Below are positions 8,725 through 16,686 of a stretch of 64,000 nt of DNA, piece by piece. The stretch comes from CAVQBJ01 sp963819075 (GTDB lineage: Bacteria > Actinomycetota > Thermoleophilia > Solirubrobacterales > Solirubrobacteraceae). Under the pieces are notes generated by a model that worked only from the letters and a program-made list of their open reading frames with translations, was not told the origin of the DNA and searched no databases. Position 1 is the stretch's first letter, and each line of letters begins with the position of its first letter. The stretch spans positions 1 through 64,000 of the forward strand of contig CAWFUP010000005.1 in the NCBI GenBank assembly GCA_963819075.1, given 5' to 3'. A program made the translations under genes and the position numbers.

Positions 8725-9705
8725 TCAGCGCAACGACTGCACGGCGATCGCGAACTCGGCCGTGAACGGCTGGCCGGGGGCGGCGCAGCGCAAGCCCGTG
8801 CCGGTGGCGAGCGCGTCGACCGGTGCGGTCATCGGCTCGATGCAGATGAAGTTCGAACCGGCGGGCGCGAAGATCTGTGCGACGTCGTATCCCTCGAGCA
8901 ACTCGACGCTGATGCGGCGGCGGGTGTCGGCGAGCGAGAAGACGACGGCCCCACCGGCGGGCGGGACGTCGAGCTCGTCGAAGCAGTCATCGAAGACGCG
9001 GTCGCCGAGCGGCCCCGACAGCGCGCCCGGTTCGAGCTGATCGTGCTCGCCGGTCGGCAGTCCGCGGTCGTCGAGCACGAGCCGCCGGCGGACCGGCAGC
9101 TCGAGCGCCCAGCGCCGCCGGTCGGTGTGGGGCAGGCGCAGGTACGGGTGCAGGCCGAAGGAGATCGGCACCGCCACGTCGGCGGTCGGCGTGACCGTGA
9201 GGCGCACGCTCAACCGCGAGCCGGTGACGACGGCGACGTACTCGAGCCGATGGGGGAAGGGGAAGGCGGCCAGCAGGTCCTCGTGCTGGCCGAAGTCGAA
9301 CTCGGCGTGTAGCCGTGCGCCGTCCTCGGATGCGGCGGCCTCGACGACGCTCCAGCCGGGGTGGGCGGCGAGCAGTCCGTGGATCGGCAGCCCATTCTCG
9401 TCGAAGTGCAGCAGCGGCGAGTCGGGATCGAGCTGCACGCGCCGCCCCTGCGCCTCGTAGGCGAAGCCGTCGAGCCGATTGGCCCACGGATGCAGCAGGG
9501 GGATCCCGAACGTCGATCCGCGGTCCGCGTAGGCGGTCGGGCCGCCGCGCAGCTCGAGCAGCGGTTCGTCGTCGTGGAGCAGCGCGCAGCCGACCATGCC
9601 GAGGCTCGGCAGGTACGTTGCCTCGAACCGCCCGCCGGGGCCGGCCAGTGTGAGGTTCGGTCGCCCGTCGATCTGCCCGGGGTGAACGCTTGCTCCGCTG
9701 GCCAC
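8725..9705 (-). CDS. Aldose 1-epimerase family protein
   Basis: A 326-residue protein of the galactose mutarotase superfamily, interconverting the alpha and beta anomers of aldoses. The expected active-site features are present: a histidine in GLPIHGLL, the FGLHPYLRLP histidine, and the glutamate of CIEPMTAP near the C-terminus. No ATG lies near the start of homology, so the GTG at 9705 (MASGASVHPG) is used; its ribosome binding site is weak. The gene is convergent with the GH31 glycosidase, whose alpha-anomer products it could equilibrate. Confidence 0.85.
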   Translation of the reverse strand: MASGASVHPGQIDGRPNLTLAGPGGRFEATYLPSLGMVGCALLHDDEPLLELRGGPTAYADRGSTFGIPLLHPWANRLDGFAYEAQGRRVQLDPDSPLLHFDENGLPIHGLLAAHPGWSVVEAAASEDGARLHAEFDFGQHEDLLAAFPFPHRLEYVAVVTGSRLSVRLTVTPTADVAVPISFGLHPYLRLPHTDRRRWALELPVRRRLVLDDRGLPTGEHDQLEPGALSGPLGDRVFDDCFDELDVPPAGGAVVFSLADTRRRISVELLEGYDVAQIFAPAGSNFICIEPMTAPVDALATGTGLRCAAPGQPFTAEFAIAVQSLR

Positions 9706-9950
9706 GGCTGCATTCTCGCGCGCCGGGCGCGCGCACGTCGCCAGCTCCAGGCCGTCGAGCAGCGGGTCCCCAAGCGGGTGTTCGCGCAACGGTCGAGGCC
9801 CGTCCCTCTGTGCCGGCGCTCGACGGTGTCCGGCCGGCGCGTCGTGCAGCCGCGACAGACCGTAGGATGGCGCCGGTAAGGGACTCCCCGGTCCCCGTCT
9901 GGCCGGCCGCGGCGGTGGCCGCCCCGTGTCGATCGAGTCAGGAGAGTGAC

Positions 9951-10647
9951 GTGCAACCAGATCTTCCCAAGCGCTTGGCGGCTGAGGTCGTCGGCACCTT
10001 CGGCTTCTTCTTCGCGGGGTTCTGCGGCATCGCATCACTCGATACGCAGGGGCCGACCGCAATCCAGGCGGTCGGCATCGCGGCCGGCTTCGGGTTCGGG
10101 CTAGCACTCATGATCTTTGCCTTCGGGCACCTCTCCGGCGGTCATTTCAACCCGGCGGTGACGCTCGGGCTGACCGCCGCGCGCCGCTTCTCACCGGCCG
10201 ACGTACGTCCCCTACTGGCTCGCGCAGATCGTTGGCGGCCTGATCGCCGCGCTCGTCATCCGGCTCATCTTCAGCCACGCGGTGCTCGTGACGACCCTCA
10301 CCGAGCCCGGCCGCGGCATCTCGGTCGGCAAGGCGCTGCTGCTCGAGGGGATCTTCACGTTCCTGTTCGTGCTCGTGGTCGCCACGGTGGCCACCGACGA
10401 TCGTGCGCCGTGGAACGGGGTGTTCGCGCCGTTCGCGATCGGCCTGTTCATCTTCACGGCCGCGAGCGTGGCCGGGCCGCTGTCCGGCGGCTCCTTCAAC
10501 CCGGCCCGCTCATTGACCCCGGCCATCATCGCCGGGAACTTCACGAACCTATGGATCTACATCGTCGGCCCGCTCGTCGGCGGCGCGATCGGCGGCGCGT
10601 TGCACGCCTACTTCCATCCGGTTACGGCCGAGGCCGCAGCTGCGTAG
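9951..10647 (+). CDS. Aquaporin/MIP family channel, frameshifted in this sequence
   Basis: A major intrinsic protein of about 230 residues. The first half, from GTG 9951 behind AGGAGAG at 9940-9946, carries HFNPAVTLG; the second half carries SFNPARSL. These are the two NPA boxes, and about six membrane segments are readable. The halves lie in different frames. Near 10190-10203 one extra base separates RRFSPA from VPYWLAQIVGG, a standard MIP junction. By hand alignment with AQP1, the selectivity-filter histidine is replaced by alanine, which would suit a wider pore for glycerol or other solutes. Either the gene is recently broken or the base is a sequencing error. Confidence 0.75.
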
Positions 10648-10702
10648 GCGGGGCTCGTCGGCCGCTGGGCGTCACGCTCACCCGGCTAACATGCCCGGTC
10701 CC

Positions 10703-10773
10703 GGGGGACTGGTGTAACGGTAACATCGGGGTCTCCAAAACCCTGGCTCGAGGTTCGATTCCTCGGTCCCCCG
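10703..10773 (+). tRNA. tRNA-Trp (anticodon CCA)
   Basis: The 71-nt sequence folds as a cloverleaf. The acceptor stem is GGGGGAC/GTCCCCC and the D arm is GTGT/ACAT with a short loop. The anticodon stem GGGGT/ACCCT encloses loop CTCCAAA, giving anticodon CCA. The T arm is CGAGG/CCTCG with loop TTCGATT, and discriminator base G73 is standard for tRNA-Trp. CCA is not encoded. The D arm (GTGTAACGGTAACAT) resembles those of tRNA-Gln genes more than typical tRNA-Trp, but the anticodon loop is unambiguous. Confidence 0.92.
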
Positions 10774-10904
10774 CTACCGCGGAATGGCTTGTTCTTGGCT
10801 CTGGGGCGCCGTATTTGCTCGGTTTTCGGGGCGAAGCGATTCTCCGCCTGACACCGCTCAAAACCGGCCGAGCCGGGGGAAACTGCGTTCCGGACGGGGT
10901 GCCG

Positions 10905-11339
10905 TCAGTCGAACGCGCGTTTGACGCTTGGGTGGACGAGGAGCGCGACCGTGACAACGTCGAGTGCCACGCCGAGCAGGTAGGAGGCGAACGACGACGA
11001 GTACGACGAAGGGCTGATGACGGTGAGCACGAGTCCAGCGATCGCGAAGACCAGATAGACGCGGCGGGCAAGGTCGTTACGCATCACGAGGCCGATGCCG
11101 AGCCCAAGGCTGGCGAGGTGGACTCCGGCTAGCGCGTTGCCTCCGAACGAGCCGAACGAGTCGACCCTGTCGCCGACGAGCAGGCCGAGTAGTCCCGAGA
11201 GCGCGAGGATCACGCCGATCGCCATGACGGCGAGGACAGGCCAGTTCGATATGGCCTGGCTGTCTGACGGTCCGCGGCGCCGCGAGTCATCGAACACGAT
11301 TAGGGAGTCGCGCTGCTCGTCAGTCATCAGTTGCAGCAT
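10905..11339 (-). CDS. Four-helix membrane protein, hypothetical
   Basis: A 144-residue protein with a hydrophilic N-terminus (about 30 residues) and four predicted membrane segments. These are WPVLAVMAIGVILALSG, LAGVHLASLGLGIGLV, VYLVFAIAGLVLTVI and LLGVALDVVTVALLV. It resembles DUF4383-type actinobacterial membrane proteins in size and topology, though I cannot assign it firmly. Start ATG 11339 follows GCAGGG; an alternative ATG lies four codons in (MTDEQRDSL). Confidence 0.6.
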   Translation of the reverse strand: MLQLMTDEQRDSLIVFDDSRRRGPSDSQAISNWPVLAVMAIGVILALSGLLGLLVGDRVDSFGSFGGNALAGVHLASLGLGIGLVMRNDLARRVYLVFAIAGLVLTVISPSSYSSSFASYLLGVALDVVTVALLVHPSVKRAFD

Positions 11340-11367
11340 CGACCCTGCATAGAAGAGTCTTGAGAGG

Positions 11368-11393
11368 GGCCCAGGCGCCTTGGCGCCTGGGCC
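11368..11393. repeat. Perfect 12-bp inverted repeat in a divergent promoter region
   Basis: GGCCCAGGCGCC at 11368-11379, TT at 11380-11381, then its exact reverse complement at 11382-11393. This would form a very stable hairpin. It lies between two divergent gene starts (11339 minus, 11498 plus), where a terminator is not expected. No T-run follows on the plus strand; the minus-strand exit side (CCTCTCAAGACTCTTC) is pyrimidine-rich. Confidence 0.6.
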
Positions 11394-11497
11394 GTCCGTA
11401 TGCCTGCTTTCGGCCCACGAGCAGCAGTCCTTGAGCCCGAGCTCGGACGCCGGGGGTGTCGTCCATGGCAGGCGCGCGATGGCTAGGCTGAGCTTCG

Positions 11498-12280
11498 ATG
11501 GCGCGGCTCAACGGCATTCGCGTCCTGGTGACCGGCGGGACGAGCGGCCTTGGACGGGCGATGGCGGAGGCGCTCGTGCAGGCGGGCGCCCGGGTGGTGG
11601 TGACCAGCCGCCAGCGGGAGCGCGCGCAGGCCAGCGCCAGGCAGCTGGGCGCGGGAGCGCTGGGAGTCGAGCTCGACGTCCGTGACGCCAGCTCGGTGGC
11701 GGCGGCGGTCGATTGGGCCTACGGGCGGCTCGACGGCCTGGACGTACTGGTCAACAACGCCGGGATCGGGATGCGGTCGGTCAACCCGCGGTTCATGACT
11801 GAGCCGCAGCCATTTTGGGAGGTGGCGCCGGCCGGCTTTCGTGACGTGTTGGAGACCAAGGCGACCGGGACGTTCCTGGTCGCCCGGGCGGTGGTGCCGC
11901 GAATGCTGAGCGCCGGCGGTGGAAGGGTGGTCACGATCTCGATGAACGAGCAGACGATGACCCGGCGCGGCTTCGTCCCTTACGGACCCTCCGGCGCCGC
12001 CGTAGAGGCTCTTGCCCGGGTGATGGCGGCCGATCTGGCCGACACGCCGGTCACCGCCAACATCCTGTTGCCCGGCGGGGCGACCGCCACCGGGATGGTT
12101 CCCGACGAAATGCGAGATGAGCTGCGCGCCAACCTGCTCGACCCGGCGATCATGGGGCCGCCGATCGTCTGGCTGGCCTCTTCGGATGCCGCCGGGGTCC
12201 ACGACGAGCGGATCGTCGCCCGCGACTTCGACGACTGGCTGAAGGCGCGCGAGAACAAGGACCTGCCCGCCGGGGAGTGA
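11498..12280 (+). CDS. SDR-family oxidoreductase lacking the catalytic lysine
   Basis: A 260-residue short-chain dehydrogenase/reductase fold. The nucleotide-binding glycine motif is TGGTSGLG at residues 12-19, the NNAG motif is present, and a serine lies at the usual position in VTISMNE. The catalytic tyrosine is in VPYGPSGAA, but the lysine of the YxxxK motif is replaced by glycine. That lysine positions the nicotinamide ribose and lowers the tyrosine pKa, so ordinary SDR catalysis may be impaired. It stands alone on the plus strand. Confidence 0.85.
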   Translation: MARLNGIRVLVTGGTSGLGRAMAEALVQAGARVVVTSRQRERAQASARQLGAGALGVELDVRDASSVAAAVDWAYGRLDGLDVLVNNAGIGMRSVNPRFMTEPQPFWEVAPAGFRDVLETKATGTFLVARAVVPRMLSAGGGRVVTISMNEQTMTRRGFVPYGPSGAAVEALARVMAADLADTPVTANILLPGGATATGMVPDEMRDELRANLLDPAIMGPPIVWLASSDAAGVHDERIVARDFDDWLKARENKDLPAGE

Positions 12281-12332
12281 GCGGCACCGACGCTCGCTCC
12301 GCCTGCGCAGGCGTCGTGGTGGGCCGAGACGC

Positions 12333-12971
12333 TCAGCCGGGCGAGGGGCGGCAGGCCTCGAAGTCGGCGCGGAGGGCGCGCGTTTGCGCGGGCGTCTCGT
12401 GGTCACCGGAGTGCGGGGCGCTCAGCCACTCGTGGAGGGCGCGGTTGAGGGCGGCGCTGCTCGACGGCGCGCTCAGGGCGCGCACTAGCGGCCGGCCCGC
12501 CCGGGCGAGTCGGCCGGCCGCGGCCGCCATGAGGGAGAAGATCGTGCGGCAGCCGCCGACCTCCAGGCGCGCAGCGAACCAGCCCGCCCAGGCAGCGGTC
12601 GCCGACTCGCTTGAGTCGACGCCGACGATATCGGCTCGGCAGGAGGCCGCGGTCGCCCCGGGCCCGTCCTGGATCCCGAGGCATCCCTGCACGAAACGGC
12701 CGATCCAGGCCGCGAGCTCGACCTCATCGATGCACAGACCCTCGACCCCCCCGACCTCCGGATCGCCGGACGGCTCACCGGTCCGGTTCGCGCAGCCGCG
12801 GACGGTGCTCGGCGGCGTCTTGGAGTACAGGCGTTCGAGCCCACGCCAGGCGGCGGTCGTAAGGTGCGTGCTTTCCGGGGCCGCCGATCCGCTTGGAACA
12901 AGGATCGCCATCCCCATGGCGGCCGCCACCCAGGCCCCCACCCACGCGCTTTGACGTCCGAGCGAGCTCAT
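12333..12971 (-). CDS. Exported hypothetical protein
   Basis: A 212-residue protein with an N-terminal signal-like segment (SAWVGAWVAAAMGMAILVPSGSAA) ending in a plausible AxA-type cleavage site. The mature part has about six cysteines, compatible with disulfides outside the membrane, and no motif I recognise. The frame is open upstream, but the ATG at 12971 puts the hydrophobic segment at the N-terminus. Confidence 0.55.
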   Translation of the reverse strand: MSSLGRQSAWVGAWVAAAMGMAILVPSGSAAPESTHLTTAAWRGLERLYSKTPPSTVRGCANRTGEPSGDPEVGGVEGLCIDEVELAAWIGRFVQGCLGIQDGPGATAASCRADIVGVDSSESATAAWAGWFAARLEVGGCRTIFSLMAAAAGRLARAGRPLVRALSAPSSSAALNRALHEWLSAPHSGDHETPAQTRALRADFEACRPSPG

Positions 12972-13159
12972 CGGCGCCTGGATCGGCGTAGGGAGTCGCG
13001 CGGGCGAGCCACGACGGCCGCTCCTCGGCCATGCGTCCGCGCCGGCCAGTGCGTCCCCCCTCAGACGATTGATCAACGTGCGAATCGTGCGACGGTCTGA
13101 TGAACGCCGCGCCGACGCATCCGTTGACATCGGCAGCCCCGGGCGCCACAATTGTGGCC

Positions 13160-13427
13160 ATGACCACCGAACCACTGCGATCCGTCCGCGACCATCTTTC
13201 CGAGCTGGTCGACCGAGTCGAGAGCGAGCACGACCGCGTGGTGATCACGCGCAACGGTCGCGAGGCCGCCGTGCTGATCAGCGCCGAGGACCTCGCCGAG
13301 CTCGAGGAGACGCTCTCGGGTGCTGAGCGACCCCGAGGCCCTCGCGGACATCCGCGAGGCAGATGCCGCATATGCTCGCGGGGAGGTCGTACGCGGCATC
13401 GACGCCGCGCGACGCCTTCGTTCGTGA
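13160..13427 (+). CDS. Phd/YefM-family antitoxin, frameshifted in this sequence
   Basis: The first 53 codons encode a typical Phd/YefM antitoxin N-terminus (PLRSVRDHLSELVDRV, DRVVITRNGREAAVLIS, EDLAELEETLS), which binds DNA and autoregulates the operon. The remaining antitoxin sequence (VLSDPEALADIREADAAYARG) is readable only after skipping one G of the GGG at 13318-13320. In that frame the gene ends with TGA 13425-13427, overlapping the toxin GTG. The C-terminal, toxin-neutralising part is therefore lost in the literal frame, which instead runs straight on into the toxin. See the finding on this junction. Confidence 0.75.
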
Positions 13428-13705
13428 CCTCGTCCGACGAGTACGAGCTCATCGTCACCCCTCCCGCTGGCAGAGCGCTATCCGACCAGCTGCCCGAACC
13501 GGTCGCCGCCGCCGTGATCGAGTTCCTGACGACGACGCTGGTGCGAGAGCCGGTCAGGGTCGGCAAGCCATTGCGAGGAGAGCTGGCCGGAATCTGGTCG
13601 GCACGCCGCGGGACCTATCGCATCCTGTACCGGGTCCGCGAGGACCCTCGCGAGGTCATCGTGCTTCGCATCGAGCATCGCCGAGACGTCTATCGCCCTC
13701 GCTAA
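13424..13705 (+). CDS. RelE/ParE-family toxin
   Basis: A 93-residue toxin of the RelE/ParE superfamily, expected to be a ribosome-dependent mRNA interferase or related growth inhibitor. Family marks are the compact size, the conserved core GKPLRGELAGIWSARRGTYRILYRV, and the C-terminal VIVLRIEHRRDVY block containing the basic and histidine residues used for RNA cleavage. The start GTG 13424 overlaps the stop of the antitoxin's restored frame in GTGA, the normal coupling for this operon type. Confidence 0.8.
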   Translation: MTSSDEYELIVTPPAGRALSDQLPEPVAAAVIEFLTTTLVREPVRVGKPLRGELAGIWSARRGTYRILYRVREDPREVIVLRIEHRRDVYRPR

Positions 13706-13792
13706 CCAAGAGCCCCGCAGCCCGCGCGCTCGCTTTCACCCCCCGAATCCACGATCAGCCGCGCTCGCTGCGCGACGGACGCGGAGGCGCTA

Positions 13793-15235
13793 TCAGGTCC
13801 GGGTGAGTCGACCGCGCTGCGTGAAGTACTCCGCCTCGGCCTCGCCAAGTGGCGTCGCCGGCGGCTCGCCGTGCAGGTACTCGGCGGCGATCGCGCCCCA
13901 GTCGGCACCGGCGCGGAGCTGACCGAGCACGACGCCGACGATCGCGTGCATCCGCCGGATCATGATCGTCTCGGCCGGTAGCCTGAACTGGCTCAGCTGG
14001 TCCTTGACCTCGGGCTGACGTTCCTCGTCCACCGGCCGGCGCTCGCGGCCGCGACGGTTTCGCTCGCCGGAGAAGCGTCGCTCACCGGGGACCGCGTACC
14101 ACCGCGTCGCCCGCCGCATCAGCTTCAGCGCCAGCTCGTCGTCGACTAGCTCCGCCCTGTCGGAGGGCAGATACGCGCCCGCCACCAAGGCGGATTTCAG
14201 CGCAGCGGCATCGCTGGCACGGACAGCGTGCGCGATCGCGCGCTCGGCGTCGGCGCGCGCGGCGCTGACATCGCGCAGCAGCCCGTAGTCCAGGAAGCCG
14301 ACGCGGCCGTCCGGTCGCAGCAGGTAGTTGCCGGGATGCGGGTCGCCCAGCGCGATCCGGTCCCGGTAGAGCACGCCGAAGTAGAAGCGGAAGACGATCT
14401 CCCCGTAGCTGTCGCGCTGCGGCTCGTCGAGGCGGCGAACCGCCTCGAACCGCTCGCCCTCGATGTACTGCGATACAAGCACCCGGCGCGTCGAGAGGTC
14501 GGTATTGACTGCCGGTACGGAGATGAACGGGTGGCCGCGGCGCAGCCGCTCGATCCGCCGCTGGTTCTGCGCCTCGAGCTCGTAGTCGAGCTCCTCGACG
14601 ATCCGCTCGCGCAGCTCCGAGGCGAGCGCCTTCGCGTCTAGGCTGGGCGCGAGCCGCTTGACCAACGGCAGCAGCAGCATCGCGTTGCGCAGGTCGGTCT
14701 CGACCGCCTCCGCGACCCCCGGGTACTGGACCTTGACGACGACATCGTCGCCGTCGAGCGTCGTCGCTCGATGGACCTGGCCGATCGACGCCGCCGCGAA
14801 CGCGCGCTCGTCGAACTCGGAGAAGACGCGGCTGAGGGGTCCGCCGAATTCGTCTCGCATCAGCCGCTCGAGCTTGGAGAACGGGACCGGCGGGACGTCG
14901 TCGCGGAGCTCGGCGAGCTTCGCCTGTAGCGCGTCGCGCTGATCCTCGGGGAGGCCGTCGAACTCGACCATCGAGAGCACCTGCCCGATCTTCATCGCCG
15001 CCCCACGCATGTGTCCAAGCTGCTCGACGAGCTGGTTTACGAGCGCGGCGGTGCGCTCGTTCTGCGCGGCGACGGCGCGCTCCGGCGAGCGGACGCGATT
15101 GGCCGTCCGCATGCCCGCCCACCGCAGGCCCTGGCCGGTCACGAGCCCGCCGACCCGGGCGGTCCGCGCGATCCGCCCGGTCGGCAGCTTTCCCGCCTCG
15201 GGCGGCGGCTCCTCGGCTTCGCTGGTCATCGACAT
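13793..15235 (-). CDS. UbiB/ABC1/AarF-family atypical kinase-like protein
   Basis: A 480-residue ABC1-type protein. Family features in order are the KxGQ motif (MKIGQVLSM, about residue 82), the alanine-rich nucleotide loop AAASIGQVHRA, VVKVQYPGV with the core lysine, the E-rich helix, GDPHPGNYLL, and LDYGLLRDV in place of the DFG motif. Members support isoprenoid quinone biosynthesis or lipid homeostasis as ATP-dependent proteins. No membrane segments are obvious at the C-terminus. The gene is convergent with the RelE toxin gene. Confidence 0.88.
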   Translation of the reverse strand: MSMTSEAEEPPPEAGKLPTGRIARTARVGGLVTGQGLRWAGMRTANRVRSPERAVAAQNERTAALVNQLVEQLGHMRGAAMKIGQVLSMVEFDGLPEDQRDALQAKLAELRDDVPPVPFSKLERLMRDEFGGPLSRVFSEFDERAFAAASIGQVHRATTLDGDDVVVKVQYPGVAEAVETDLRNAMLLLPLVKRLAPSLDAKALASELRERIVEELDYELEAQNQRRIERLRRGHPFISVPAVNTDLSTRRVLVSQYIEGERFEAVRRLDEPQRDSYGEIVFRFYFGVLYRDRIALGDPHPGNYLLRPDGRVGFLDYGLLRDVSAARADAERAIAHAVRASDAAALKSALVAGAYLPSDRAELVDDELALKLMRRATRWYAVPGERRFSGERNRRGRERRPVDEERQPEVKDQLSQFRLPAETIMIRRMHAIVGVVLGQLRAGADWGAIAAEYLHGEPPATPLGEAEAEYFTQRGRLTRT

Positions 15236-15387
15236 TCAGTCAAGCAGGCGGGCGCATCGGCGTCACGCGACGGAGATCTACGATCCCGGAGCTGGCCGAT
15301 GCATCTGGCCGCGCCGGAGGTACTCGTTCAGCGGTGTCGCTGTCCGCGCGCGCTGACCAGGTCCATATCCACGGGAGGGATCGCTCG

Positions 15388-15720
15388 ATGACGATGTTCG
15401 TGACGATTGGCTACGGTGATCGGGAGGGGTACGACCGCACCGCCCCGGCCGTAAGAGATGCAGCGCACGCGCACGACGCCCGCCTCTGGAGTACCGGAGC
15501 GGTCATGGGCGTCGCTGGGCAACCGGTGCAGGTACGCAACCATGACGCCGCGGGCGCACAGACCGAGAATGGGCCTTTCCTACACTCGTCGCTGCCTGTC
15601 GCGGGCTTCGCTCTGATCGAGGCCGCCAGCCTGAGGGAGGCGATCGAGATCGCCTCCCAATCTCCTTGCGCCGTCGCCCACGGCGTGGTCGAGATCTGGC
15701 CGCTCGAACAGGCTCAGTAG
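15388..15720 (+). CDS. YCII-related domain protein
   Basis: A 110-residue protein with the ferredoxin-like layout of YCII/DGPF-type proteins: an N-terminal strand (MFVTIGYGD), a central GPFLHSSLPVAGFALIEAASLREAIEIA segment, and a closing VEIWPL strand. These small enzymes or binding proteins are often linked to extracytoplasmic-function sigma factors, but none is adjacent. Start ATG 15388 follows GGGAGGGA at 15373-15380 and excludes an upstream in-frame extension. Confidence 0.7.
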   Translation: MTMFVTIGYGDREGYDRTAPAVRDAAHAHDARLWSTGAVMGVAGQPVQVRNHDAAGAQTENGPFLHSSLPVAGFALIEAASLREAIEIASQSPCAVAHGVVEIWPLEQAQ

Positions 15721-15765
15721 AGTCAAGATCGCCCGATCCGACTGGCACACCTGTACCTGCGCCGG

Positions 15766-16062
15766 TCAGGCACCGTCCGCGCCGGGCGCATGCTCGCTCG
15801 CCCAGGCGACGATCATCGCGCTCCCGTTGATCGTCTCGCCTCCGGGAAGCCGCAGGACCGGCAGCTTCTCCTGCCCGCTCAGCTGCTTGAGCTTCGGTCG
15901 CCGACCGGTTGTGAACAGCGCGAACGGGATGCCACGGCCGGCGATCACCTTCTCGAAATCGTGTCCGCTCGCTCGCAGGGCGCGCTGTGCGCGCTTGCAC
16001 GCATGCGGTGGCGGGCCGCCATCGTCGATATGGCAGACGAACAACGTCAGCTTCTCGCTCAT
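15766..16062 (-). CDS. Glutaredoxin/glutathione S-transferase N-terminal-like protein
   Basis: A 98-residue thioredoxin-fold protein. It has strand TLFVCHID, a helix beginning HACKRAQRALRASG, then KLPVLRLPGGETINGSAMIVAWA, the cis-proline and substrate-end region of GST N-terminal domains. The candidate active-site cysteine is in CHID or HACK. Start ATG 16062 lies five bases after GGAGGAG; a GTG two codons upstream is rejected on that basis. Likely a thiol-disulfide or thiol-conjugating protein; the thiol used is unknown. Confidence 0.7.
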   Translation of the reverse strand: MSEKLTLFVCHIDDGGPPPHACKRAQRALRASGHDFEKVIAGRGIPFALFTTGRRPKLKQLSGQEKLPVLRLPGGETINGSAMIVAWASEHAPGADGA

Positions 16063-16262
16063 CGGCACTCCTCCTCGCTATCGCAGCGGGCGCGTCGCGC
16101 GCGGGCTTCCCCGGACGTTGAGCGCCACAGCTCCGCGGGTGGGTTTCCACTGATGTCGGCGCCCCGGCGTTTGCCTTACGGTCGGGACGATAGACCGACG
16201 GCGGCGGCCGAACGCTCGCGGCGGCGTCGCCGATCGGACGGAGACCCGAGGGAGGGATGACA

Positions 16263-16646
16263 ATGCCACAGGCCAAGACACAGCGGACACCGTCACCGAA
16301 GAAGGCGGAATCGACGGTCACGACGGCCCGGAGGCGCCGCGGTGCGCCATCCGGTCGTGGGTCCTCGGGTGGGGACAGGACGCCGGTCGACCGCACCGCC
16401 GAGCTTTCCGAGGAGGTGCTCAAGTACGTCGAACAGGGTCAGGTCGCGGCGATCGATGCGGTGCGCAAGTTCGTGGACACCGTCGATCAGGCCTTGCCGC
16501 ACGGCGCCGGCCCATCCCGCCGCCAGGAGGTCGTCGACTCGGCGATGGAGATGGCCGACCGACTCGTGCACACCCAATATGAGTTCATCCGCAAGGTCGT
16601 CGACAGCGCCAGTAAGGCGGTGAGCCGCGCGGACGGGCCGAAGTAG
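16263..16646 (+). CDS. Helical hypothetical protein, phasin-like layout
   Basis: A 127-residue protein: a basic, proline/serine-rich disordered N-terminus of about 40 residues, then two amphipathic helices (EEVLKYVEQGQVAAIDAVRKF and a second ending EFIRKVVDSASKAV). The layout resembles phasins and mycobacterial heparin-binding-type proteins that coat surfaces or nucleoid. GGGAGGG at 16250-16256 abuts an ATG at 16257, but the ATG at 16263 has correct spacing and is preferred. Function is inferred from shape only. Confidence 0.65.
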   Translation: MPQAKTQRTPSPKKAESTVTTARRRRGAPSGRGSSGGDRTPVDRTAELSEEVLKYVEQGQVAAIDAVRKFVDTVDQALPHGAGPSRRQEVVDSAMEMADRLVHTQYEFIRKVVDSASKAVSRADGPK

Positions 16647-16686
16647 GCGCGGCCAGGCTCGCGGTCGCCGGCGCGGGCGACGCGCG

